Part shown: one piece after another, positions 25,952-34,627 of the stretch
Layout: each line of letters starts with the position of its first letter
Numbering within the stretch: position 1 is the first letter of the stretch
Source of the DNA: Balneola sp. MJW-20
Lineage (GTDB): Bacteria > Bacteroidota > Rhodothermia > Balneolales > Balneolaceae
DNA length: 64,000 nucleotides
Assembly (NCBI RefSeq): GCF_040811775.1
Contig: NZ_JBFNXW010000001.1
Coordinates: 124,001 to 188,000, forward strand
Reading direction: 5' to 3'
Position numbers and translations under genes: made by a program
Notes under the pieces: generated by a model
The model's database searches: none
Told to the model about the DNA's origin: nothing
What the model saw: only the letters and a program-made list of their open reading frames with translations

Positions 25952-27238
25952 ATGGACGCTCAAATCATCTCGATCGGCAACGAATTACTTATAGGCGACA
26001 CCGTTAACACCAATGCATCCTGGCTGGGAGACTACCTGACCGGAGTGGGATTTGATGTTAAAGAGGTTCACACCATACCTGATGATCAGCAGATCATTAC
26101 CCACTACCTGGATTATGCCATTCATAATGCGGACTTAGTGATCTGTACCGGAGGACTGGGTCCGACTCATGATGATATAACCAAAAAAGCTGTAGCGGAC
26201 TATTTTGAGGTCGGGTATAAACTTGATGAGGAGGTACTGAATTTCATCAAAGATATCTTCCAAAAGAGAAATATCCCTTTTACGGATTCGAACCGGCAGC
26301 AGGCCGAGGTTCCTGAAAACAGTGAAGTGCTATTCAATACCCAGGGAACCGCTCCCGGTATGTGGTTCGACACGGGCAAAGCATCACTGGCTGTACTTCC
26401 GGGGGTGCCCTATGAAATGAAGTATCTGATCAGGAACAGAATAGCGCCAAAACTCAGAGAAAAGTTCGGCTCTATTGGTTACCGCTACTCACGCTATATC
26501 AAAACTGCAGGAATAGGGGAAAGTACCCTTAGTGATAAGATCATCGGAGATCTGTCAGATTATATGACCAATGGTATTAGTATGGCTTACCTGCCGGCAC
26601 CAGGCGGCGTGGTCCTTCGTGTTAATGCTCACGCCGATACAGAGGAGGACGCCCGTGAATTAACCGCTGAGATCGCGGATGAGATCTATAAAAGAGCAGG
26701 TGATTACATTTATGGAGAGGGAAAAGATACCGAGCTAGCCAGGGAACTCGGAGTAATATTAAAGAAAAAGGGTCTCATGCTTGCGGTTGCAGAAAGCTGC
26801 ACCGGAGGCTTGGTAAGTAACAGTATTACGGATATTCCGGGTAGCAGTGATTATATGGCCGGAGGGGTAGTTTCCTATTCTAATAAGGCAAAATCTGATC
26901 TGCTGGATGTAAAGATCGAATCACTACAACAATACGGAGCTGTGAGTAAGGAGGTGGCGCTCCAGATGGCAAAAGGGGTTGCGGAAAAGATGCATGCTGA
27001 TATCGGTCTTTCTACTACCGGTGTTGCAGGACCAGGAGGAGGAACGGAGGAGAAACCTGTTGGTACTGTGTGGATAGGATTCTGGTCACGTGAAGAGCAT
27101 TTTGCAATAAAAGCCCGGCTCACCAATGATCGTCTTCTTAATAAAGAAAGAAGTAAAATGGTGGTCCTTGAAACCTGTCGCCGGACTCTTCTTGGAATGG
27201 AAGAACTTCCCTACGACCTAAAAAAGCAACTCCCTTGA
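25952..27238 (+). CDS. cinA: CinA family protein (nicotinamide-nucleotide amidase)
   Basis: A 428-residue two-domain protein. The N-terminal MoCF-like domain (IISIGNELLIGDTVNTNASW; CTGGLGPTHDDITKKAV) corresponds to ADP-ribose pyrophosphatase/COG1058. The C-terminal domain (LAVAESCTGGLVSNSITDIPGSS; STTGVAGPGGGTEEKPVGTV) is the NMN amidase that recycles nicotinamide mononucleotide. I choose ATG 25952, which gives the family N-terminus MDAQIISIGNELLIG; an upstream TTG at 25937 lies inside heptad repeat sequence. Its TGA overlaps the next gene's TTG start (TTGA), so translation is coupled. Confidence 0.95.
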   Translation: MDAQIISIGNELLIGDTVNTNASWLGDYLTGVGFDVKEVHTIPDDQQIITHYLDYAIHNADLVICTGGLGPTHDDITKKAVADYFEVGYKLDEEVLNFIKDIFQKRNIPFTDSNRQQAEVPENSEVLFNTQGTAPGMWFDTGKASLAVLPGVPYEMKYLIRNRIAPKLREKFGSIGYRYSRYIKTAGIGESTLSDKIIGDLSDYMTNGISMAYLPAPGGVVLRVNAHADTEEDARELTAEIADEIYKRAGDYIYGEGKDTELARELGVILKKKGLMLAVAESCTGGLVSNSITDIPGSSDYMAGGVVSYSNKAKSDLLDVKIESLQQYGAVSKEVALQMAKGVAEKMHADIGLSTTGVAGPGGGTEEKPVGTVWIGFWSREEHFAIKARLTNDRLLNKERSKMVVLETCRRTLLGMEELPYDLKKQLP

Positions 27239-29193
27239 GTCGAATATCTGCAAATATAGTATGGGTACTATTTCTGTTATCAGGGGCACTATATGCTCAG
27301 GATGCTGATAATTTGAGTAATGTGGAAATGACATCAGACACGCTCGTGACTGAATACTCCGATACCTTAAAAACGCCGCAACAGGAAGAAAAAGAAGAGT
27401 TGGTTGATCCCTGGATCGACAGTATTGTCTTAAACTCCAGGCGTGTGAACGGTGACAGTTTATTGCGCTGGCAGATCTGGCCTGACTGGGGACATTTTTA
27501 TGCCTACCGGGAAGATGTGATCTCATTCAGGCAGGCTTCAACCGGCCGGATTGATGCTTACCACATAAAGGGATATCTGCCTATGGAACAGCGGTATTCC
27601 ATGGAAGGGATCACATTGAATAATCCGGTTACGGGTTATACTAACTTTAATCTCATCCCTCACCGAAAGATAGACGGAGTATATGAACGATATGAGGGTA
27701 GCCTCAGATCGGAGATCAGCCTCAGAGATTACTACATCAATAAACCGATCAGCTACCTCAACTATGATGAAAGTAAGTTCCGGTATCGGAATCTGGAGTT
27801 TATGGTCAGTCAGAATTTTACTGACCGGACCAATCTGGAATTGTCATACTGGGATCGCCGTGACGGAGATTATTACAACAATGACGAAATACAGGGGTCC
27901 CAGATCTATGCCCGATTCTATCATCATTTAAACCAAAAGATGAGGATCCGGGCCATTGTGCTGCGTAACGAATTTAATAACGGGGAACCCTTTGGTTATG
28001 TAGTCGGTGACCCGCTTAATTTTAGCTTTTCAAGATTTGCTACCACTCCAAATTTTTCAGGAGGATCATCTGATTTTAAAAGATTAGACGTGGTGACCGG
28101 ACTCTATATCAGAGGATCCGGGAGTGAAAAGGAAAAAGGCGGGGTAGAGTTAAGTCTGAGCAGAAATGAAAAATCAGTGCGAGGTCCCGGAGATCAGATC
28201 AGACAGGATCTGCTTGGCTTTGGCCTGCGGTCGTTCTGGAAAATAGACCTGGATCGGCTAAAAGTTGATCTGAGTACCAGGTTAAATCGTCAGTCTGCCC
28301 GGGATTCTATGGCAATATCTATCGATAACTGGATACAGGTAACGGGAGGTGCAAATGCCAGGTTCAGGCTTTTGAAAGGGATTTCACTCACCGGAAGTGG
28401 TGAAATCAGTTATCGTGATGATGATTACAGCGGATACGAAGCAACAGCAGGGATCGAATTGCAACCGGCTTCATGGTTATCCTGGAAGGTTAAGGCATCT
28501 GTTTTCAGCAGAGTACCCACCATACAGCAGCTATACTGGCGGTCCCTCACTTATCAGGGGAACAGTGATCTGGATAATCAGAATGGAGTTTCTGTTTTTT
28601 CATCACTGGACCTGAATGAAGAGGGTAAATTGTCTGTGGGAATCAACGGACGGATCAGGCTAATGGATAATCCGGTCTTGCTGCGATCCGACAGTACCTT
28701 TGGTAATGCCCCTTCAATGTTCCATGGAATGGCTACTGCTTATGCCAGATTTCAGAACCACCGATGGGAGTTCGAGACCTCGGCTACATATCAGCTGGCA
28801 GAATATGATAATATTACGGATCCGGCATACCGTCTGGATCGTATGGATGATATCCTCTGGCTCAGGAATGATGCTTTTGTAAAAGGATATCTGTTCGACC
28901 GGGCAACCTTCATAAAATTCGGTCTCAGGTCGGTTTTATCACCCTTTTTGTATGGCAGCAGAACCTTCAATACCGGACTTGAATACTGGCAGGCTGCGAG
29001 TACTTATCAGGAACTTCCCTCGTGGTTTCGGGTGGATGCCGAATTATCTGCAAGACTTCGCGGAATGATGATCGTATTAAGGTGGGAAAATGCACTTGAC
29101 GGATTAGGTCAGGTAGGCTACTTTGAGTCGGCCGGGTACCCCATGCCACCCCGCCGGTTAATAATTGGAATAAGAGCTCAATTCAGAAACTGA
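27235..29193 (+). CDS. Outer-membrane beta-barrel protein, TonB-receptor-like
   Basis: A 652-residue exported protein. The signal peptide is about residues 6-22 (ending LYAQ). After an acidic stretch (about residues 23-65) comes a plug-like region (YSMEGITLNNPVTGYTNFNL, then IDGVYERYEG), followed by many amphipathic strands with aromatic and Arg residues, and a C-terminus ending in an aromatic residue (RLIIGIRAQFRN), as in outer-membrane barrels. It is shorter than most TonB-dependent receptors and lacks a clear TonB box and carboxypeptidase-like domain. The substrate cannot be told. The start is TTG 27235, overlapping the cinA stop by four bases; ftsX starts one base after its stop. Confidence 0.7.
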   Translation: MSRISANIVWVLFLLSGALYAQDADNLSNVEMTSDTLVTEYSDTLKTPQQEEKEELVDPWIDSIVLNSRRVNGDSLLRWQIWPDWGHFYAYREDVISFRQASTGRIDAYHIKGYLPMEQRYSMEGITLNNPVTGYTNFNLIPHRKIDGVYERYEGSLRSEISLRDYYINKPISYLNYDESKFRYRNLEFMVSQNFTDRTNLELSYWDRRDGDYYNNDEIQGSQIYARFYHHLNQKMRIRAIVLRNEFNNGEPFGYVVGDPLNFSFSRFATTPNFSGGSSDFKRLDVVTGLYIRGSGSEKEKGGVELSLSRNEKSVRGPGDQIRQDLLGFGLRSFWKIDLDRLKVDLSTRLNRQSARDSMAISIDNWIQVTGGANARFRLLKGISLTGSGEISYRDDDYSGYEATAGIELQPASWLSWKVKASVFSRVPTIQQLYWRSLTYQGNSDLDNQNGVSVFSSLDLNEEGKLSVGINGRIRLMDNPVLLRSDSTFGNAPSMFHGMATAYARFQNHRWEFETSATYQLAEYDNITDPAYRLDRMDDILWLRNDAFVKGYLFDRATFIKFGLRSVLSPFLYGSRTFNTGLEYWQAASTYQELPSWFRVDAELSARLRGMMIVLRWENALDGLGQVGYFESAGYPMPPRRLIIGIRAQFRN

Positions 29194-29194
29194 T

Positions 29195-30079
29195 ATGAAT
29201 CTAAAGTATGTCGTTAAAGAAGGATTTACGGGTTTAAAACGCGCAAAGATAGCGGCTACTACTTCTGTCTTCTCACTTTTCATTGCCATCCTGTTACTGG
29301 GCATCCTGGGACGGGTATCCTATAATCTCTACACGCAGGCTATGGAGATCCGTAATATGGTAGAGGTGGAGGTGTTTTTATTTGATATCGACGACGGGAC
29401 CCGGCGCCAGATAGAAACCAATCTGAAAAATCAGGAGTTGGTGGAGTCCGTAACGTATATATCCAAAGACTCAGCTTCATCAGTAATGAAAAAGGAATTT
29501 GGAGAAGGCGTCGATGATCTGGTGGAATTAAACTTTTTACCGGCTTCATATCGGGTGAGAGTGAACCTGGAAGCCGGTTCAGAAAGTATCAGTGACCTGG
29601 TCTCACGCATTAAGAATTTCAGGGGAGTGGATGAAGTACAGTATAATGCGGCACTGCTGAGAGTCATGGAATCAAATTTGAGTATGCTGGCGCTGGTAGG
29701 GGGAGGACTGGGACTGCTTATCCTTTTAACAGCGGTAGTGCTGGTTTATAACACGATCCGACTTACGATCTATGCCAAAAGAGATCTGATTCGTGCCATG
29801 AAACTGGTAGGAGCTACCAATAAATTCATCCGGAGCCCATTCATCGTGGAAGGGATCCTTCAGGGACTGGTGGCAGGGACTCTGGCGGTAGTATGTGTAT
29901 TTCTGGTGTTTGAACTGCTGGTTCCGGTCTATTTACCGGACTTGGGTGTGGTTTCCTGGCCGTTCGGCCGATGGTACTTTCAGGTAGGGATCATGTTCCT
30001 GCTTGCGATCATCATGGGATGGTGGGGAAGCCGCTGGGCTGCACGCAGATTCATTCAGGAGACCTACATATCCTCCTGA
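29195..30079 (+). CDS. ftsX: Cell division protein FtsX (permease-like)
   Basis: A 294-residue membrane protein of the FtsX branch of the ABC permease family. With the ATPase FtsE it relays division signals to peptidoglycan hydrolases. TM1 is about residues 22-46, followed by the extracellular loop with the typical sequence YISKDSASSVMKKEFGE; three more TMs (about 160-184, 218-244, 262-285) surround the conserved cytoplasmic motif IYAKRDLIRAMKLVGATNKFIR. Length is normal. ftsE is not adjacent, so the ATPase must be elsewhere. It ends 10 bases from the convergent fur gene. Confidence 0.93.
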   Translation: MNLKYVVKEGFTGLKRAKIAATTSVFSLFIAILLLGILGRVSYNLYTQAMEIRNMVEVEVFLFDIDDGTRRQIETNLKNQELVESVTYISKDSASSVMKKEFGEGVDDLVELNFLPASYRVRVNLEAGSESISDLVSRIKNFRGVDEVQYNAALLRVMESNLSMLALVGGGLGLLILLTAVVLVYNTIRLTIYAKRDLIRAMKLVGATNKFIRSPFIVEGILQGLVAGTLAVVCVFLVFELLVPVYLPDLGVVSWPFGRWYFQVGIMFLLAIIMGWWGSRWAARRFIQETYISS

Positions 30080-30089
30080 AAAGATACGG

Positions 30090-30593
30090 TTAATTGAGGT
30101 GTTCTTTTATTTTTGAACCTTCTTCCTGCCGCTTTTTGCAGGCTTCTTTATCTTTACATTCACCGTAGAAATGAAGAGAATGGGATTTTATATCCATGCC
30201 GTGGATCTGCCCGATCATCTCCTGAATTTCGCCGATGCGAGGATCACAGAATTCTAGTACGGTACCGCATTGCTGGCAAATGATATGATCATGCTGCTGA
30301 TAGGCATAGGCTCTTTCATAGTAATACTGAGACTTTCCAAATTGTTGTCTCTGTACCAGCCCGCACTCTACCAATAGATCCAGTGTATTGTATACGGTTG
30401 CTCTTGATACCCTGGTACCGCCTTCTTTCATTCGGAAAAAGATATCATCGGCATCAAAATGCCCGTCGGAGGTATAGATCTCATTGAGTACCATGAAACG
30501 TTCCGGGGTCTGCCTCTGGTTCCTTTCTTTGAGGTACGACCGGAAGATCTCTTTGACTAAATGTATAGTTTCTTCGTGTGCTGGATGTGCCAT
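30090..30593 (-). CDS. Fur-family metal- or peroxide-responsive repressor
   Basis: A 167-residue ferric-uptake-regulator family protein. The N-terminal winged helix includes RQTPERFMVLNEI and the recognition region GGTRVSRATVYNTLDLLVECGLVQ. The dimerisation domain holds the metal-site sequence QHDHIICQQCGTVLEF and a second cysteine pair in YGECKDKEACKKRQ, the structural zinc site. It could be Fur or PerR; the sequence alone does not decide it. It is divergently transcribed from an acyl-CoA synthetase gene, with 118 bases between. I saw no convincing Fur or Per box there. Confidence 0.92.
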   Translation of the reverse strand: MAHPAHEETIHLVKEIFRSYLKERNQRQTPERFMVLNEIYTSDGHFDADDIFFRMKEGGTRVSRATVYNTLDLLVECGLVQRQQFGKSQYYYERAYAYQQHDHIICQQCGTVLEFCDPRIGEIQEMIGQIHGMDIKSHSLHFYGECKDKEACKKRQEEGSKIKEHLN

Positions 30594-30711
30594 AGTTATC
30601 TTTGTTTTCAGACTTTAATATAAGGTTTAGATAACAGCTAATGAAATACATGCTTTTGATTTCAAGAGTATTATATTTCAGCAGAATTAATTAGGACTTA
30701 AAAATAAGCTT

Positions 30712-32595
30712 ATGCCGACTGTAGTAGCATTTGAAACGCTTACAGAATTATTTCAGAATTTATCCCGTAAATTTTCCGATCAGCAAAAAGCAGCTTTCTA
30801 TTATAAACCTGATCCAAGATCTGAGTATGTTCCGATCTACTGGGACCAGGTTACTGACGATGTCAATTCCGTGACTGCATACCTGATGGAAAAGGGGATC
30901 GAAAGAGGGGACAGAGTCGGCATTCTGAGTGAGAACCGGTATGAATGGGCGGTAGTTGATCTTGCTATACAGCAGGTAGGAGCTATTAATGTGTCGCTAT
31001 ATACTACACTTCCTCCGAATCAGTGTGAGTTCATTCTGCAGGATTCCGGAACCAAGATCTTCTTTGTTTCCACCGGTATTCAGCTCAAAAAAGCGATTCA
31101 GGTATTTGATAACTGTGAAGACCTCACGGAAGTAGTGGCATTCGATACCCCCAAAGTGGAATCAATGGGGGATAAGAAATTTGTTCGGCTCTTTGAGGAC
31201 ATATTGAAAGAAGGCGCTAAACATTATGAAAAGTATAAAGAGGTAATTCAGAAGCGGTGTCTGGAAATTGAGCCGGATGACGTAGCCACTCTGATCTATA
31301 CTTCAGGGACCACAGGAAGACCTAAGGGGGCCATGCTGACTCACAACAATATCGTCAGTAATGTTAAAGCAGCAACCCAGCATATATACTGGGATATCAA
31401 CGACCGGCTGCTATCCTTTTTACCACTTTGCCACTCCTTTGAAAGAACAGCGGGTTATTATGCCATGATCTCCAGTGGTGTGGAGATCTACTATGCGGAA
31501 TCGGTAGATACGGTATCGAAAAATATGCCGGAGGCCAAACCTACGATCATGATCTCGGTTCCCCGTTTGTTTGAAAAGATGTACAACCTGATCATAAAGA
31601 GTATAGAAGAAGGGTCGGATACCAAGAAAAAGATCTTTAACTGGGCACTCGAAACCGGAAGAAAGTATTCCGAAGGTCAGAGGGGATTGATATCCTTACA
31701 GAAAAAACTGGCTGATAAACTTGTTTTTGATAAGCTGAGACAGCGTACCGGAGGTCACGTACGGTTGTTTGTATCAGGTGGTGCAGCGCTTCCCCCCGAG
31801 ATCGATCAGTTCTTTAAATATGCCGGTATGGATATTCTTCAGGGTTATGGCCTGACGGAAACATCACCGGTCATGGCAGCAAATCAGCCGGGACAAACAG
31901 AAGTCGGAGCGGTTGGTACGGTGATCAAAGGAGTGACTGTAGGTATTCAGAGTCTTGAAAATGGAAAGATCCTGGCACAGATCAGTGGAGAGGATTACCC
32001 GACCGACCTCAGCTCTGAAGCCGGAGAGATCCTTTGCAAAGGGCCGAATGTGATGAAAGGTTACTGGAATAATGAAGAAGCCACCAAAGAGATGATCGAT
32101 GAGGATGGATGGCTGCATACCGGAGATGTCGGACGTTTTAAAGGCGGGAAATTACAGATCACAGACCGAATTAAACACATGATCGTTAATGCCGGTGGTA
32201 AGAACATTTACCCGGGACCGATCGAAGATCTTTTCAAGACCAGTAAGTGGATCGATCAGCTGGTTGTGGTCGGCGAGGCTCAGAATTATATGGCTGCGAT
32301 CGTAGTACCTGATTTTGAAGTGCTGGCAAAATGGGCCAGAGATCAGGGACTTGAATTCTCCGGCAATGAAGAGCTGATCGCTCTTGATGAAGTGAATGAC
32401 CTTTTCAAAAAAGAGATCCGTTCCTTCTCCAAAGAACTGGCATCACACGAAAAGATACGTGATTTCAGGCTTGTACCGGATGAATTCAGTGTTGAAACCG
32501 GTGAGATCACGCCAACGCTCAAAGTAAAGAGAAGAGTGATCTCAGATAAATATGGTCATCTGATCGAAGACATGTTCAAAGACGACAAAGATTAA
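30712..32595 (+). CDS. Long-chain-fatty-acid--CoA ligase (FadD15-like)
   Basis: AMP-forming ligase of 627 residues that activates long-chain fatty acids. Motifs are LIYTSGTTGRPKGAMLTHNN (P-loop, about residues 193-212), GYGLTETSPVMAAN (substrate and AMP site), GWLHTGDVGRF (Asp binding the ribose), and DRIKHMIVNAGGKNIYPGPIE (hinge). The C-terminus is of the long FadD15 type, with a KVKRR stretch near the end rather than the short PTGKxxR type. It is a different subtype from the synthetase cut at the window start. It is a single gene, divergent from fur. Confidence 0.94.
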   Translation: MPTVVAFETLTELFQNLSRKFSDQQKAAFYYKPDPRSEYVPIYWDQVTDDVNSVTAYLMEKGIERGDRVGILSENRYEWAVVDLAIQQVGAINVSLYTTLPPNQCEFILQDSGTKIFFVSTGIQLKKAIQVFDNCEDLTEVVAFDTPKVESMGDKKFVRLFEDILKEGAKHYEKYKEVIQKRCLEIEPDDVATLIYTSGTTGRPKGAMLTHNNIVSNVKAATQHIYWDINDRLLSFLPLCHSFERTAGYYAMISSGVEIYYAESVDTVSKNMPEAKPTIMISVPRLFEKMYNLIIKSIEEGSDTKKKIFNWALETGRKYSEGQRGLISLQKKLADKLVFDKLRQRTGGHVRLFVSGGAALPPEIDQFFKYAGMDILQGYGLTETSPVMAANQPGQTEVGAVGTVIKGVTVGIQSLENGKILAQISGEDYPTDLSSEAGEILCKGPNVMKGYWNNEEATKEMIDEDGWLHTGDVGRFKGGKLQITDRIKHMIVNAGGKNIYPGPIEDLFKTSKWIDQLVVVGEAQNYMAAIVVPDFEVLAKWARDQGLEFSGNEELIALDEVNDLFKKEIRSFSKELASHEKIRDFRLVPDEFSVETGEITPTLKVKRRVISDKYGHLIEDMFKDDKD

Positions 32596-32695
32596 TCATT
32601 TGCTGTCATTGAGTAGCTTTGTCTTGATAATTAAAAAGAGACAGAGTTACATAGCCTGTACAAAAGAGTAATAACAGATTCTTTCAGGACTTAGC

Positions 32696-33136
32696 CTAAA
32701 ACCAACCGGCGCCTAAGGCTCTGAACGGCCATGGGATTGATATCAGAATGAGAAGTAGTCCAATACCGTAAAAGATCGCGATCTTTTTAAATTTGGCGAT
32801 GGATCCCTGCATTCTTTTGTGAGCACTGAATCCTACCGTGATCAGAATGATCGCCAGCAGCATCAGACTCATATGTTCGATCGTGTAGAACCGAAGTACG
32901 GAATCGGACATGAAACCTGATTCGAAAGAAACTTTCGGGCTGATAAAATACAATCCCAGTCCAAGCAGGAGCTGAATGTGAGTAAATATCAATGCAAATA
33001 AAGCGGATAAGCGATCGCTCTTTTTAAAATCTCTTTTGCCTGTCCAGCCGCTAACTGCTTTAACGATCGCCCATACCAGAAGAACCAGAACGATCCATCT
33101 TAAACCTGAGTGTGCGTGTACTAATCCGTTATACAT
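32696..33136 (-). CDS. Four-TM membrane protein with conserved-looking histidines
   Basis: A 146-residue membrane protein with four hydrophobic segments (about residues 13-29, 44-64, 83-104, 119-138). Histidines lie at or inside membrane edges: VHAHSGLRW near the N-terminus, THIQLLLG in TM2, IEHMSLML in TM3 and SAHKRM after it. This pattern resembles small Bacteroidota proteins sometimes labelled cytochrome b-like; haem binding is possible but not shown. The ribosome binding site is AAGG six bases upstream. It sits downstream of another small membrane protein, with a TTCTGCC heptamer array in the gap. Confidence 0.55.
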   Translation of the reverse strand: MYNGLVHAHSGLRWIVLVLLVWAIVKAVSGWTGKRDFKKSDRLSALFALIFTHIQLLLGLGLYFISPKVSFESGFMSDSVLRFYTIEHMSLMLLAIILITVGFSAHKRMQGSIAKFKKIAIFYGIGLLLILISIPWPFRALGAGWF

Positions 33137-33220
33137 AGTGCCTTACGTTTCTTTTGAATGATTCTGCCCAATATAGACAACAAATCCATTTAGTTCGGAA
33201 TTAAAATGATATTATTTAAA

Positions 33221-33255
33221 GGCAGAAGGCAGAAGGCAGAAGGCAGAAGGCAGAA
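33221..33255 (-). repeat. Perfect tandem heptamer TTCTGCC x5 (read as GGCAGAA on plus)
   Basis: Five exact copies of GGCAGAA on the plus strand, i.e. TTCTGCC in the direction of transcription of the flanking minus-strand genes. It begins six bases past the stop codon of the gene ending at 33261. It shares unit and relative orientation with the array at 9506-9554, about 24 kb away. Confidence 0.97.
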
Positions 33256-33260
33256 CGGAT

Positions 33261-33638
33261 TTAGTTATCTTCCTCGATCTGGCTAAAATGCTCGTAGGCC
33301 GCACGAACGGATAAGAGTAGAAAGATTCCGCATAATACCAGCATAGTTAGCTGAGAAAATATAGCTAAGGGACTTTCAGGAGCTGATCCTTTTAGAAAGT
33401 CAATGAAAACCGGGATAGATCTCATGGTGCCTGTTACACCCAGGAAAGAAAGAAAGATCGTACCATACATGGCTATCTTTTTAAACCGTTCTCTCTTTGA
33501 AATTAAGCCAGCGATACAATAAAAAACTCCGAAGAAAACAGGGATCAGTGCAGTGGGACTATCGGATCCGGTCATAAAAAAAGTGGAAAGACCCAGCAAG
33601 ATTAATATTACACCGGTAAAAAGGGATATATAGATCAT
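33261..33638 (-). CDS. Small four-TM membrane protein, unknown
   Basis: A 125-residue protein with four hydrophobic segments (about residues 3-22, 29-46, 54-74, 92-112) and an acidic C-terminal tail (HFSQIEEDN). I do not recognise a named family. The start ATG lies one base beyond the stop of the upstream DUF1499 gene, so it belongs to the same minus-strand transcript (cysteine desulfurase, LOG protein, DUF1499, this gene). No catalytic residues are evident. Confidence 0.6.
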   Translation of the reverse strand: MIYISLFTGVILILLGLSTFFMTGSDSPTALIPVFFGVFYCIAGLISKRERFKKIAMYGTIFLSFLGVTGTMRSIPVFIDFLKGSAPESPLAIFSQLTMLVLCGIFLLLSVRAAYEHFSQIEEDN

Positions 33639-33639
33639 G

Positions 33640-34083
33640 TCAGGGATGTAGTTCCTTTTCGGTCTTACGAATGATTCGGTTTACTCTTCTCTTGTTAACG
33701 CCAAGATCTGAATAACCTTCCCGGCTTGCACTCCGAATGTACAGAATGGTTTTATTCTCGGTCTCTTCTTTTAAGAGTATGTTTACATCATCTTTCCAGC
33801 CAAAGACGGGAATCCGGTAAACTGCATGCACACTCTGTTCATCAGTGTCGGCTTCAACCGTCTCAGCTTCTGATGTCAAAACATTCTTCAGCGCCCGCAT
33901 AACTGCAGTACTATCGGAATGTATTAGCTTAGAGGTGCGGATACAGTTAGGACTTTCAGGACATGATGGAAGTGGATTGATCTCGTTGTAAGGTGCGTTC
34001 ATATCAGAGTTTTTTGAACCGCATGAAATTAGTGATAAAGATAATAATATTAATGATATGTTAGTTGTAAGTATCTTAATCAT
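33640..34083 (-). CDS. DUF1499 lipoprotein
   Basis: A 147-residue lipoprotein (LSLISCGS, Cys about 21). The DUF1499 signature is clear: LPSCPESPNCIRTS near the N-terminus and IRSASREGYSDLGVNKRRVNRI near the C-terminus. Function is unknown; members are found in the envelope of many bacteria. Its start overlaps the end of the LOG-family gene by eight bases, so translation is probably coupled. Confidence 0.88.
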   Translation of the reverse strand: MIKILTTNISLILLSLSLISCGSKNSDMNAPYNEINPLPSCPESPNCIRTSKLIHSDSTAVMRALKNVLTSEAETVEADTDEQSVHAVYRIPVFGWKDDVNILLKEETENKTILYIRSASREGYSDLGVNKRRVNRIIRKTEKELHP

Positions 34084-34627
34084 TGGAAAGCAGGTTGTCC
34101 AGCAATTCCATGACCTCGTTTACAGATCGGGTTTCCCGGAAAAGTTGCAGGCTGCTTGGACGTATGAAGTCTTCAGAAAGTGCCTGTTGGCTGAATTGAA
34201 TGAGACCATCAAAATACCCTTCTTTATTTACCATGATGATGGGCTTGTCATGAAATCCAAGCTGCCGCCAGGTCAGTATCTCGAAAAATTCATCCAGGGT
34301 GCCGAATCCTCCGGGCAGGATCACGAAGGCATCCGAGTGGGATTCCATCAGAGCTTTGCGTGTATGCATGTCCTGTGTTTCATGCATTTTCGTGAGATCA
34401 GGATGGGCCACTTCTCTCCGTTTCAAAGCAGTCGGGATCACCCCGATCACTTCACCATCATTTTCAAGAGCAGCATCAGCCAGTTTCCCCATCATTCCTA
34501 CACGTCCGCCGCCATATACAATAGTCCAGTTTCTCTCTGCCACAGCTTGTCCGAGTTCTACAGCAAGCTCACCATAAACAGGGTTGTTTGGAGTTCGTGA
34601 ACCGCAATAGACACAGATCTTTTTCAT
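34076..34627 (-). CDS. LOG-family protein (TIGR00730 Rossmann fold)
   Basis: A 183-residue nucleotide phosphoribohydrolase-like protein, the family called LONELY GUY in plants, where it releases active cytokinin from its riboside monophosphate. The signature motif PGGFGTLDEFFEILTWRQLG is complete, and the N-terminal YGGGRVGMMGKLADAAL loop is present. In bacteria members hydrolyse AMP or similar nucleotides; some are mislabelled lysine decarboxylase. The gene overlaps its upstream neighbour (cysteine desulfurase) by one base and its downstream neighbour by eight. Confidence 0.92.
   Translation of the reverse strand: MKKICVYCGSRTPNNPVYGELAVELGQAVAERNWTIVYGGGRVGMMGKLADAALENDGEVIGVIPTALKRREVAHPDLTKMHETQDMHTRKALMESHSDAFVILPGGFGTLDEFFEILTWRQLGFHDKPIIMVNKEGYFDGLIQFSQQALSEDFIRPSSLQLFRETRSVNEVMELLDNLLSND

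Noticed and set aside
30594-30711. Fur or Per box between fur and the acyl-CoA synthetase gene
   Set aside because: The gap is A+T-rich but has no inverted repeat close to either consensus.
32618-32648. Stem CTTTGTCT / AGACAGAG between convergent genes
   Set aside because: Eight pairs with one wobble, a 14-base loop and no T run; too weak to call a terminator.
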